This document shows positions 16,015 to 21,920 of a DNA stretch of 64,000 bases, one piece after another (position 1 is the stretch's first letter; every line of letters begins with the position of its first letter). The position numbers and the translations under genes were made by a program. Under the pieces are notes generated by a model, which saw only the letters and a program-made list of their open reading frames with translations, searched no databases and was not told the origin of the DNA. The stretch lies in assembly GCF_028307215.1 (NCBI RefSeq), contig NZ_JAQMHV010000002.1:186001-250000 (forward strand), in the 5' to 3' direction. The DNA comes from Falsirhodobacter sp. 20TX0035. GTDB lineage: Bacteria > Pseudomonadota > Alphaproteobacteria > Rhodobacterales > Rhodobacteraceae.

Positions 16015-16581
16015 ATGATGCACGTCAAGGACCCGTCCCTGTCGACCTTCCGGATGCCGTTCCCCGTCCTGCCCGCGATGCTGGTGCTGCTTCTGGTTCA
16101 GGTCGTGGCGCTGCACCTGATGGGCCGCGACGCCGGGTGCGATTGCGGCTGGGACGTGCTGTGGCAGCGCACGCCCGATCCGGCCCACAACTCCCAGCAT
16201 TTCGCCGATCCCTATTCGTTGCTGCATTTCGGCTTCGGCGTCGCAGTGTTCAGCGTGCTGGCCCTGATGCGGCCCTTGTGGCGCCGCCGGGATTTGGCGC
16301 TTCTGGTGGTCTTCTGCTCCGTCGTGTGGGAGGTGATGGAGAACCTGCCCATCGTCATCGACGTCTTCGGCTACAGCGCGGACGATCCGCTGGCCTATGA
16401 CGGCGACAGCATCCTGAACTCGCTGGGCGACACGGCCTTCGCCTTGGCCGGGGGGATCTTCGCCGCCTTCACCCCGCTGTGGATGGCCGTCCTGTCCATC
16501 GTGGCGGTGGAACTGTGGACCAGCCTGTCCATCGGCGACGGCTACGTCATTGGGCTGCTACGAGCTGTGGGGCTGGTCTGA
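16015..16581 (+). CDS. DUF2585 family membrane protein
   Basis: A 188-residue integral membrane protein with four or five helices. DUF2585 signatures are CDCGW near residue 45, NSQHFADPYSLLHFGFG, WEVMENLPIVIDV and DSILNSLGDT. The family is restricted largely to proteobacteria and has no assigned function. Starts at GTG 16009, ATG 16015 or ATG 16018 are all possible; none has a good ribosome site, so translation may be coupled to the upstream gene that ends at 16006. Its last 35 bases overlap the end of crtX on the opposite strand. Confidence 0.8.
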   Translation: MMHVKDPSLSTFRMPFPVLPAMLVLLLVQVVALHLMGRDAGCDCGWDVLWQRTPDPAHNSQHFADPYSLLHFGFGVAVFSVLALMRPLWRRRDLALLVVFCSVVWEVMENLPIVIDVFGYSADDPLAYDGDSILNSLGDTAFALAGGIFAAFTPLWMAVLSIVAVELWTSLSIGDGYVIGLLRAVGLV

Positions 16582-17734
16582 CAACATCCTCGATCCGCGC
16601 GACCGCCAGCGGCACGCCGCCTCCGGGGCGGAAGGCGCGCGCCCGCTCGCGGAACCCTGGATCGTTCAGCAGCCGAGAGATCGACCGCACAAGGCTGCCG
16701 GTGTCCAGCCAGTGGCGGGAATGGCGCAACCCCACCCCGTGATGCACCAGCCGCGCCGCCACGCCGGGCTGGTCATAGGCGATGGGAATGGCCAGCATCG
16801 GCACGCCCCGCACCAGCGCCTCCATCGCCGTGTTCAGGCCGGCATGGGTGATGCACAGGTCGGCCCGGTCCAGAACCGCCTCTTGCGGCACATGATTGCG
16901 CACCCATGTGGCGCCCAAATCCCGCGCCGCGCTGTCCGACAACCCCCCCGCATGGGACACGAGGACTTGCGCACCCGCCCGGTGGCAGGCGGCCACGATC
17001 CTGCGAAGGATCGCCTCCCGATGCCCCTGAATCGTGCCAAGCGAGGCGTAGACGAAGGGCCGCGACGGGTCGGGCCGGATATCGTCGGGAAAGGCCGCCG
17101 TGCCCGCCGGGCGCAGGGGTCCCGTTTCCAGCACCACCGGGTTGCGCCGCGGAAAGTCGAAGCCCGGCAGCGTCTGCGACAGGGTCAGAAGGGGGGACAG
17201 GCAATCCGTCAGTTCCCGCCTCGGGCCGATGGCGAAGCGGTCCGCCCAGTGGGCGATGACGGCGTTCTGCTTTCGCAGGATCAGGCGGGCCACCCGTTCG
17301 CCGCCCACGTTGCGCCTCCGCCCCCGACGGCTTTCGTCGAAGGGCCAGCCAAGGAACGGCAGGGGGATGCCCGGCTCCCGCTCGAACGGAAGGGCGCAGG
17401 CGACCGAGATCAGCGGCAGGCCAAGGGCGTCGGCGATCAGCCCGCCCGCGGGTTCGGTCTGGTCGCCCAGGATGGCGTCGGCCGGGGGCAGCACGTCGAT
17501 GTGGCGGCACAGCGTGTCCGTCCGCCAGACGCTGCGCTCGATGGCGGTGCGGGCGGTGTCCTCTACCTCCGTCCCCAAGGCCAAGGTTTCGGGCACCGCG
17601 CCGGGCCAAGGCATATGCACTTGGCCCGGCAGGACGAACGTCACCCGATGGCCCCGTGCGCGCAACCCGTCCGCCAGGGCCATGAAGGCGCGCAGATGGC
17701 TGGCATAAGGCGGGCAGAAGGCGATGAAGTTCAT
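16547..17734 (-). CDS. crtX: Zeaxanthin glucosyltransferase-like (CrtX) family 1 glycosyltransferase
   Basis: A 395-residue GT1 (GT-B fold) glycosyltransferase. The N-terminal acceptor domain has CPPYASHLRAFMALADGL and GDQTEPAGGLIADALGLPLI followed by SVACALPFEREPGIPLP, which match Pantoea CrtX blocks as I recall them. The donor domain has the UDP-sugar motif ITHAGLNTAMEAL and PIAYDQPGVAARLVHHGVG. CrtX attaches glucose from UDP-glucose to the hydroxyls of zeaxanthin. No other carotenoid gene lies in the window. ATG 17734 is preferred to TTG 17740. It is transcribed away from imuA and shares the intergenic region containing a LexA box. Glucosylation of a different lipid or a related carotenoid remains possible. 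Confidence 0.75.
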   Translation of the reverse strand: MNFIAFCPPYASHLRAFMALADGLRARGHRVTFVLPGQVHMPWPGAVPETLALGTEVEDTARTAIERSVWRTDTLCRHIDVLPPADAILGDQTEPAGGLIADALGLPLISVACALPFEREPGIPLPFLGWPFDESRRGRRRNVGGERVARLILRKQNAVIAHWADRFAIGPRRELTDCLSPLLTLSQTLPGFDFPRRNPVVLETGPLRPAGTAAFPDDIRPDPSRPFVYASLGTIQGHREAILRRIVAACHRAGAQVLVSHAGGLSDSAARDLGATWVRNHVPQEAVLDRADLCITHAGLNTAMEALVRGVPMLAIPIAYDQPGVAARLVHHGVGLRHSRHWLDTGSLVRSISRLLNDPGFRERARAFRPGGGVPLAVARIEDVVRPAPQLVAAQ

Positions 17735-17815
17735 GAACAACCCGATGTCGTAGGCAAGAACGCATGTAGCACCGCCAGCGCCGGGGAACAGCCGGCATCT
17801 GCACTCTGCCCGTCA

Positions 17816-17862
17816 GGGTTGACTTGTCGGCCAAAATGAACAAAGCATGAACACGTCAACCC
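17816..17862 (+). promoter_or_regulatory. 8-base inverted repeat flanking the LexA box
   Basis: GGGTTGAC (17816-17823) and GTCAACCC (17855-17862) are perfect inverted copies 31 bases apart in the crtX-imuA divergent region. The left arm contains a TTGACT-like -35 element for imuA. The arms flank the LexA box symmetrically enough to suggest a second operator or a hairpin in the leader. Confidence 0.4.
17838..17852 (+). promoter_or_regulatory. LexA operator (GAAC-N7-GAAC)
   Basis: GAAC at 17838-17841 and GAAC at 17849-17852 are separated by seven bases. This direct repeat (GTTC-N7-GTTC on the other strand) is the known alphaproteobacterial LexA box. It lies 25 bases before the imuA ATG and just downstream of a TTGACT hexamer, where bound LexA would block transcription. 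Confidence 0.85.
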
Positions 17863-17877
17863 TCTTACAGGCCCGTC

Positions 17878-18612
17878 ATGCCACCCCGTCCCGACATCTC
17901 TGCCCTTCAGGACCTGCGCGCCCGGATCGCCCGGCTGGAGGGTCGGGGTGTGGCCGCCCATGGCCATCTGCCCTTTGGCCTTCCCGCGCTGGACGACCAC
18001 CTGCCTCAGGGCGGGCTTGCCCTTGGCTGTCTGCACGAGGTGGCGGGCCGGCGTTCGGCGGACAATGCCGTGGCCGCCGCCTTCATCGCGGGCATCGCGG
18101 GGCGGCTGCCGGGTCACGTGCTGTGGTGCGCCCCGGTGCAGGACATCTTCGCCCCCGGGCTGGAACAGGCGGGCCTGCCGCCCGGTCGGGTAATCTTCGT
18201 CAACGCCCAGGACGATCGCGACGTTCTGGCCTGCATGGAGGAAGGCCTGCGGCACGGCGGCCTCTCCACCGTCGTGGCCGAGGTGGAGAGCCTGACCATG
18301 ACCGCCTCGCGCCGGTTGCATCTGGCGGCCAAGGGCACGGGCACCACCGGCATGGTCCTGTGGCGCGGGGCGCAGGCCGAATTCAGCACTTTCGGACAAC
18401 CCACGGCGGCCATGACGCGCTGGTGCGTGTCGGCACTGCCCTCTGCCCCCCTGCCGGTGCCGGGGGTAGGACGATCCCGCTGGCGGATCGAGCTGATCCG
18501 CGTGCGGGGCGGCGAGCCGTTCCAGATAGAGGTGGAGGGATGCGACGCCACGGGCCATCTGGGCCTTTCCGCGCCGCTGGAGGATCGGGCCGAAGACCGC
18601 GCCGCGGGCTGA
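17878..18612 (+). CDS. imuA: ImuA, SOS-induced mutagenesis accessory protein
   Basis: A 244-residue protein with the ImuA pattern, a RecA-like fold without a standard Walker A: LPFGLPALDDHLPQGGLALGCLHEVAG near residues 30-56, then LWCAPVQDIFAPGLEQAGLPP and the conserved AEVESLTMTASRRLHLAA. ImuA normally acts with the Y-family-like ImuB and the polymerase DnaE2 in translesion synthesis. Here it is followed by an unrelated gene on the opposite strand, so imuB and dnaE2 are not adjacent and it may be an orphan or split cassette. The LexA box upstream supports DNA-damage induction. The ribosome site is weak. Confidence 0.8.
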   Translation: MPPRPDISALQDLRARIARLEGRGVAAHGHLPFGLPALDDHLPQGGLALGCLHEVAGRRSADNAVAAAFIAGIAGRLPGHVLWCAPVQDIFAPGLEQAGLPPGRVIFVNAQDDRDVLACMEEGLRHGGLSTVVAEVESLTMTASRRLHLAAKGTGTTGMVLWRGAQAEFSTFGQPTAAMTRWCVSALPSAPLPVPGVGRSRWRIELIRVRGGEPFQIEVEGCDATGHLGLSAPLEDRAEDRAAG

Positions 18613-18617
18613 CCGCC

Positions 18618-19052
18618 TTACCCGCCCACCGGCGTCAGCCCCAGACTGAACCCGCTGACCGAGGACAGCCGCCCCCGCCACACCAGATCCGTCCGTGGCG
18701 AAACAACGCCCAGGTACCTTGCCGCTTTCAGGTGGATGTATTGCGGCCGCCCCCGCGACACGGGTGCCTTTCCATCCACATAGACCGCCTTGTAGACATC
18801 CATCAGCTTGCGAAGGTTGTCGGCCAGATCGTCCTCTTCCCGAGACGCGGCGGCATAGGTGCGGGACAGGTGGTCGAAATAATCCGCCCCCGCCATCAGG
18901 ATGCCCGTGACGACGGAGCCGTCGACGCACAGGGTGACGGACAGGCCCAGCCCGTCATTCGCCAGCCGCACCAGATCCCGAAGGAACCAGCACGCCGGAT
19001 CGAAGGGGGGATCGGGAAGTTCAATCTCTGCACGGTTCATGTCGTCCACCAT
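18618..19052 (-). CDS. GvpU-like (gas vesicle accessory-type) protein
   Basis: A 144-residue soluble protein. The block LANDGLGLSVTLCVDGSVVTGILMAGADYFDHL, the segment PQYIHLKAARYLG and the ending WRGRLSSVSGFSLG resemble proteins annotated GvpU, a gas vesicle accessory protein first named in Bacillus megaterium. I recall the resemblance rather than having tested it. No structural gas vesicle gene (gvpA) is in the window, so a gas vesicle role here is doubtful. ATG 19052 has a GCGAGG site six bases upstream; an in-frame TTG at 19091 is less likely. The gene ends five bases from the convergent imuA. Confidence 0.45.
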   Translation of the reverse strand: MVDDMNRAEIELPDPPFDPACWFLRDLVRLANDGLGLSVTLCVDGSVVTGILMAGADYFDHLSRTYAAASREEDDLADNLRKLMDVYKAVYVDGKAPVSRGRPQYIHLKAARYLGVVSPRTDLVWRGRLSSVSGFSLGLTPVGG

Positions 19053-19187
19053 GACATCCTCGCATTCCGGGACATTCCGCAGGGCTTGCAACAGCTGTCA
19101 TCAAGCCATGCGAATCTTCCGTGGTGATAAAGGAAGCGGACGACGCGCATATGCGGTCAGGCTTGAACAAAACCTGATCCAGATCTA

Positions 19188-19205
19188 TCTAGCCAGAGAG
19201 CTAGA
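19188..19205 (+). promoter_or_regulatory. Palindrome upstream of toxin-antitoxin operon, likely autoregulatory operator
   Basis: TCTAGC (19188-19193) and GCTAGA (19200-19205) form a perfect inverted repeat with a six-base spacer, 12 bases before the antitoxin ATG. Phd-type antitoxins with their toxin repress at such palindromes. TCTAGC is otherwise rare in this GC-rich sequence. Confidence 0.55.
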
Positions 19206-19217
19206 CAGGAGAAGATC

Positions 19218-19460
19218 ATGTGGACCTTGCAGGACGCCAAGAACCGCTTCAGCGCTGTAGTGGACGCCGCCCTGTCCGGCCACCCGCAAGAGGTGACACG
19301 CCGGGGCAAGCCTGCGGTCGTCGTGCTCTCGGCGCAGGATTACCACCGTCTGGTGGCCGACGCCCGGGATCAGCGGCCCAGCTTCGCCGACCACCTCCTC
19401 TCCTTTCCGGCCGAGGAGGCGCCCCGTGCACAGGCCGCCCCGCGTGACGTCGCCTTCTGA
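19218..19460 (+). CDS. Phd/YefM-family antitoxin
   Basis: An 80-residue antitoxin. The N-terminal DNA-binding half has the Phd/YefM pattern WTLQDAKNRFSAVVDAAL followed by PQEVTRRGKPAVVVLSAQDYHRL. The C-terminal 30 residues are the flexible toxin-neutralising tail. An AGGAGAAG ribosome site precedes the ATG. It shares one base with the downstream PIN-domain toxin start, the normal antitoxin-first layout that keeps antitoxin in excess. Confidence 0.88.
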   Translation: MWTLQDAKNRFSAVVDAALSGHPQEVTRRGKPAVVVLSAQDYHRLVADARDQRPSFADHLLSFPAEEAPRAQAAPRDVAF

Positions 19461-19873
19461 TGTTCATCCTCGACACGAACGTCATCTCCGCCGCGCGGCG
19501 GCCCGAACGCGCTCCCCTCGTGGCCGCATGGCTGGCCCGCCAGCCCGAGGATCGGCTGTTCCTGTCCACCATCACGCTGGGGGAGATCGCGCGCGGCATC
19601 CATCTTCAGGAGCCCCGCAACCCCGCCTTCGCGCAGGACCTGCGGATCTGGCTGGACCGGACGGTGGCGCTGTTTTCCGACCGCATCCTGCCTTTCGGGG
19701 CCGAAGATGCCCGCATCTGGGGCCAGTTGTCCGCGCGGATCGGGCATAACGGGGCCGACCTGATGATCGCGGCCAGCGCCCTCGCTTACGACGCGACGGT
19801 GGTGACCGGCAACACCGACGACTTCGCCCATACCGGCTGCCGTCTGGAAAACCCTTTTCTGCCCTTGGCTTGA
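19460..19873 (+). CDS. PIN-domain ribonuclease toxin (VapC/FitB-type)
   Basis: A 137-residue PIN-domain protein. Acidic metal-binding residues are D5 in FILDTNVIS, E42 in TLGEIARGI, D100 in GADLMIAA and D120 or D121 in GNTDDFAHTG, the standard VapC set. Such toxins cleave specific RNAs, often initiator tRNA or rRNA, when the partner antitoxin is degraded. Pairing with a Phd-type rather than VapB-type antitoxin is common for the FitB-like subgroup. All four acidic residues are present, so it appears functional. Confidence 0.88.
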   Translation: MFILDTNVISAARRPERAPLVAAWLARQPEDRLFLSTITLGEIARGIHLQEPRNPAFAQDLRIWLDRTVALFSDRILPFGAEDARIWGQLSARIGHNGADLMIAASALAYDATVVTGNTDDFAHTGCRLENPFLPLA

Positions 19874-19894
19874 AGGCCCGCCTTGAGGCGCGCA

Positions 19895-19919
19895 GGAACT
19901 TTTGCCGCGCCTCTCCGTT
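19895..19919 (+). promoter_or_regulatory. EcfG-type general-stress promoter, perfect consensus
   Basis: GGAAC (19895-19899), 16 bases, then CGTT (19916-19919): an exact match to the alphaproteobacterial EcfG consensus. It lies 29 bases before the ATG of the PRC-barrel gene and should drive the PRC-barrel and DJ-1 genes together. Confidence 0.75.
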
Positions 19920-19948
19920 GGGCTGCCACGCAAACGAAAGGATATAAC

Positions 19949-20380
19949 ATGAAGATCATCACTGGCTCGATTCTGGCACTCACCCTTGGTGCGGGCGCCG
20001 TTGCCGCCCAGACAGCCGCCGTCGATCTTTCGGATCCTTCGCAACTGATCCGCGCCGATGACCTGGAAGATGGCAACATCTACAGCGTGGAGGCCGGGAT
20101 CGAGCAGTCGACCTTCGGCGGCACCACCTACACCACCATCGATTCCACCTGGAAGGACGTGGGCGAGGTTGAGGACATCGTCATGGACCGCTCCGGCAAG
20201 GTCGTGGCCGTCGTGGCCGAGGTCGGTGGCTTCCTCGACATCGGCAGCCGCGACGTGCTGCTGCCCATCACCGACGTGGCCGTGGTTCCCGAACAGAATG
20301 GCAAGTATTCCTACATCACCCGCTATTCGCTGGAAGAGCTGAAGAACCTGCCGGCCGTCGAAGACAGCTTCTGGAACTGA
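19949..20380 (+). CDS. Exported PRC-barrel domain protein
   Basis: A 143-residue protein. Residues 1-20 (MKIITGSILALTLGAGAVAA) are a signal peptide, so it is probably periplasmic. The rest is a PRC-barrel: IRADDLEDGNIYS, WKDVGEVEDIVMDRSGKVVAVVAEVGGFLDIGSRDVLLPI. PRC-barrels in alphaproteobacteria are frequent members of general-stress regulons and their role is unclear. ATG 19949 has an AAAGGA site. It sits behind a perfect EcfG-type promoter and 12 bases before the DJ-1 gene. Confidence 0.85.
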   Translation: MKIITGSILALTLGAGAVAAQTAAVDLSDPSQLIRADDLEDGNIYSVEAGIEQSTFGGTTYTTIDSTWKDVGEVEDIVMDRSGKVVAVVAEVGGFLDIGSRDVLLPITDVAVVPEQNGKYSYITRYSLEELKNLPAVEDSFWN

Positions 20381-20392
20381 GCGGGAAACATC

Positions 20393-20962
20393 ATGCAACT
20401 GAACGGCAAGACGATCGCGCTCCTGATTTCTCCCAAGGGGACGGAACAGGTTGAATTCACGGCGCCGCGCAAGGCGTTGGAAAAGGCGGGGGCCAAGGTC
20501 ACCGTCATCAGCCAGAGCACCGACGCGGCCAAGGCCGTGAACGGCGATCTGGAACCGGCGGACAAGCACGAGGTCGACATGGCCTTTGCCGAGGCCAACG
20601 CCGACAACTTCGACGGTCTGGTCATTCCGGGCGGCACCGTCGGGGCCGACACGCTGCGGGCCGACAAAGACGCCGTGGCCTTTGTGCGCCGCTTCATCGA
20701 ACAGGGTAAACCGGTGGGAGCCATCTGCCACGGTCCTTGGTTGCTGGTGGAGGCGGACGTGCTGCGCGGCCGCACCGTCACGTCCTACCCCTCGCTCCAG
20801 ACCGACATTCGCAACGCGGGCGGCGTCTGGGTCGATCAGGAGGTGGTGGTGGACACCGGCCTCGTGACCAGCCGCACGCCGGACGATCTGGACGCCTTCT
20901 GCGCCAAGCTGGTGGAGGAGTTCGCCGAGGGCGTGCACGACGAACAGTCGCGCAGCGTCTGA
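20393..20962 (+). CDS. DJ-1/PfpI-family protein (protein deglycase/chaperone type)
   Basis: A 189-residue protein of the DJ-1/PfpI superfamily. The nucleophile elbow is AICHGPWLL with C112 and neighbouring H113; GLVIPGGTVGADTLR and PRKALEKAGAKVTVIS fit the PfpI/YhbO/YraA subgroup. These proteins are linked to stress resistance, with reported protease, deglycase or chaperone activities that are debated. It shares the EcfG-type promoter with the PRC-barrel gene and is followed by a strong terminator. Confidence 0.87.
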   Translation: MQLNGKTIALLISPKGTEQVEFTAPRKALEKAGAKVTVISQSTDAAKAVNGDLEPADKHEVDMAFAEANADNFDGLVIPGGTVGADTLRADKDAVAFVRRFIEQGKPVGAICHGPWLLVEADVLRGRTVTSYPSLQTDIRNAGGVWVDQEVVVDTGLVTSRTPDDLDAFCAKLVEEFAEGVHDEQSRSV

Positions 20963-20980
20963 TGCAGCCCCTATCACAGA

Positions 20981-21007
20981 AAGCACCGCCCCCGGGCGGT
21001 GCTTTTT
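20981..21007 (+). terminator. Rho-independent terminator after DJ-1 gene
   Basis: AAGCACCGCC (20981-20990) pairs with GGCGGTGCTT (20995-21004) around CCCG, and the stem runs into five T bases (21003-21007). It closes the stress-gene region. Confidence 0.9.
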
Positions 21008-21044
21008 GCATGTCGGCGGGCCCGTTTTCCGCTAGATAAAGGCG

Positions 21045-21056
21045 GTGTTTCCGGAA
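21045..21056 (+). promoter_or_regulatory. GTGTTTCCGGAA motif, copy 1 (before fdhD)
   Basis: The 12-mer GTGTTTCCGGAA, containing the palindrome TTTCCGGAAA, lies ten bases before the fdhD ATG. The identical 12-mer recurs at 21843 before the YdeP-type gene. It also overlaps a possible GTG start for fdhD, which makes ATG 21066 the better choice. Confidence 0.35.
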
Positions 21057-21065
21057 AGATCGCCC

Positions 21066-21821
21066 ATGCCCCCTGCCCCTGCCCCTGCCTTCCGCCCGAT
21101 CCTTGGCCGCAACCTGCCCGAGGAGATCGCCGTCGCTGTCACCTACAACGCCTCCACCCAGGCGGTGATGATGGCCACGCCGCAGGATCTTGAAGATTTC
21201 GCCTATGGCTTTTCCCTGACCGAAGGCATCGCCACGCGCGAGGAGATCACGGGCGTAGAGGTGGCCGACGTCCCCCGCGGCATCGACCTGCGCATCTGGC
21301 TGAAACCGCAGGCGGGCCTGCGGCTGGCGGAACGGCGGCGCATGATGACGGGGCCGGTTGGGTGCGGCTTGTGCGGCATCGACTCGCTGGAACAGGCCCT
21401 GCGGGAAATGCCTGCCGTCACCGCCGACCTGCGCCTGACGCGGGCCGAGGTGGAGGCCGCCACCGGCACCCTGCGCAACCACCAGCCCCTGCACGACGCC
21501 ACCCGTGCCGCCCATGCAGCGGGCTTCTGGCAGCCCGAAGGCGGCTATCTGGCGGTGCGCGAGGATGTGGGTCGGCACAACGCCCTGGATAAGCTGGCCG
21601 GGGCCGTGGCGGGGCGCTGCGACGGGGCGGTGGTGATGACCAGCCGCGTCTCGGTCGATCTGGTCCAGAAGATAGCCGCGATGAACGTGCCGGTCCTGAT
21701 CGCCGTCTCGGCCCCGACGGCGCAGGCGGTGGAACTGGCGAACCGGCTGAACATCACGCTGGTCGGGCTGGCGCGCGGCGCGTCCTTTGAATGCTTCACC
21801 CACCCGCACCGCATCACATAG
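21066..21821 (+). CDS. fdhD: Formate dehydrogenase accessory sulfurtransferase FdhD
   Basis: A 251-residue FdhD. The sulfur-carrying Cys pair is C100 and C103 in TGPVGCGLCGIDS; other family blocks are EDFAYGFSLTEGI, REDVGRHNALDKLAGA and VMTSRVSVDLVQKIA. FdhD passes sulfur from IscS to the molybdenum cofactor of formate dehydrogenase before its insertion. The next gene encodes a formate-dehydrogenase-like molybdoenzyme, the probable client. ATG 21066 is preferred to GTG 21045. Co-regulation with the next gene is suggested by a shared upstream 12-mer. Confidence 0.9.
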   Translation: MPPAPAPAFRPILGRNLPEEIAVAVTYNASTQAVMMATPQDLEDFAYGFSLTEGIATREEITGVEVADVPRGIDLRIWLKPQAGLRLAERRRMMTGPVGCGLCGIDSLEQALREMPAVTADLRLTRAEVEAATGTLRNHQPLHDATRAAHAAGFWQPEGGYLAVREDVGRHNALDKLAGAVAGRCDGAVVMTSRVSVDLVQKIAAMNVPVLIAVSAPTAQAVELANRLNITLVGLARGASFECFTHPHRIT

Positions 21822-21842
21822 GGGAACCATCCGGCGATGGCC

Positions 21843-21854
21843 GTGTTTCCGGAA
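21843..21854 (+). promoter_or_regulatory. GTGTTTCCGGAA motif, copy 2 (before YdeP-type gene)
   Basis: Second exact copy of the 12-mer found at 21045-21056, here 67 bases before the ATG of the molybdoenzyme gene. Two identical copies at the heads of functionally linked genes suggest a regulator site or a duplicated leader. Confidence 0.35.
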
Positions 21855-21920
21855 GGGTAGACGCAGCCATATCATGCAGGGGGCACTGATGACGCGACCG
21901 CAACCAGCCGGGGACCGCAC

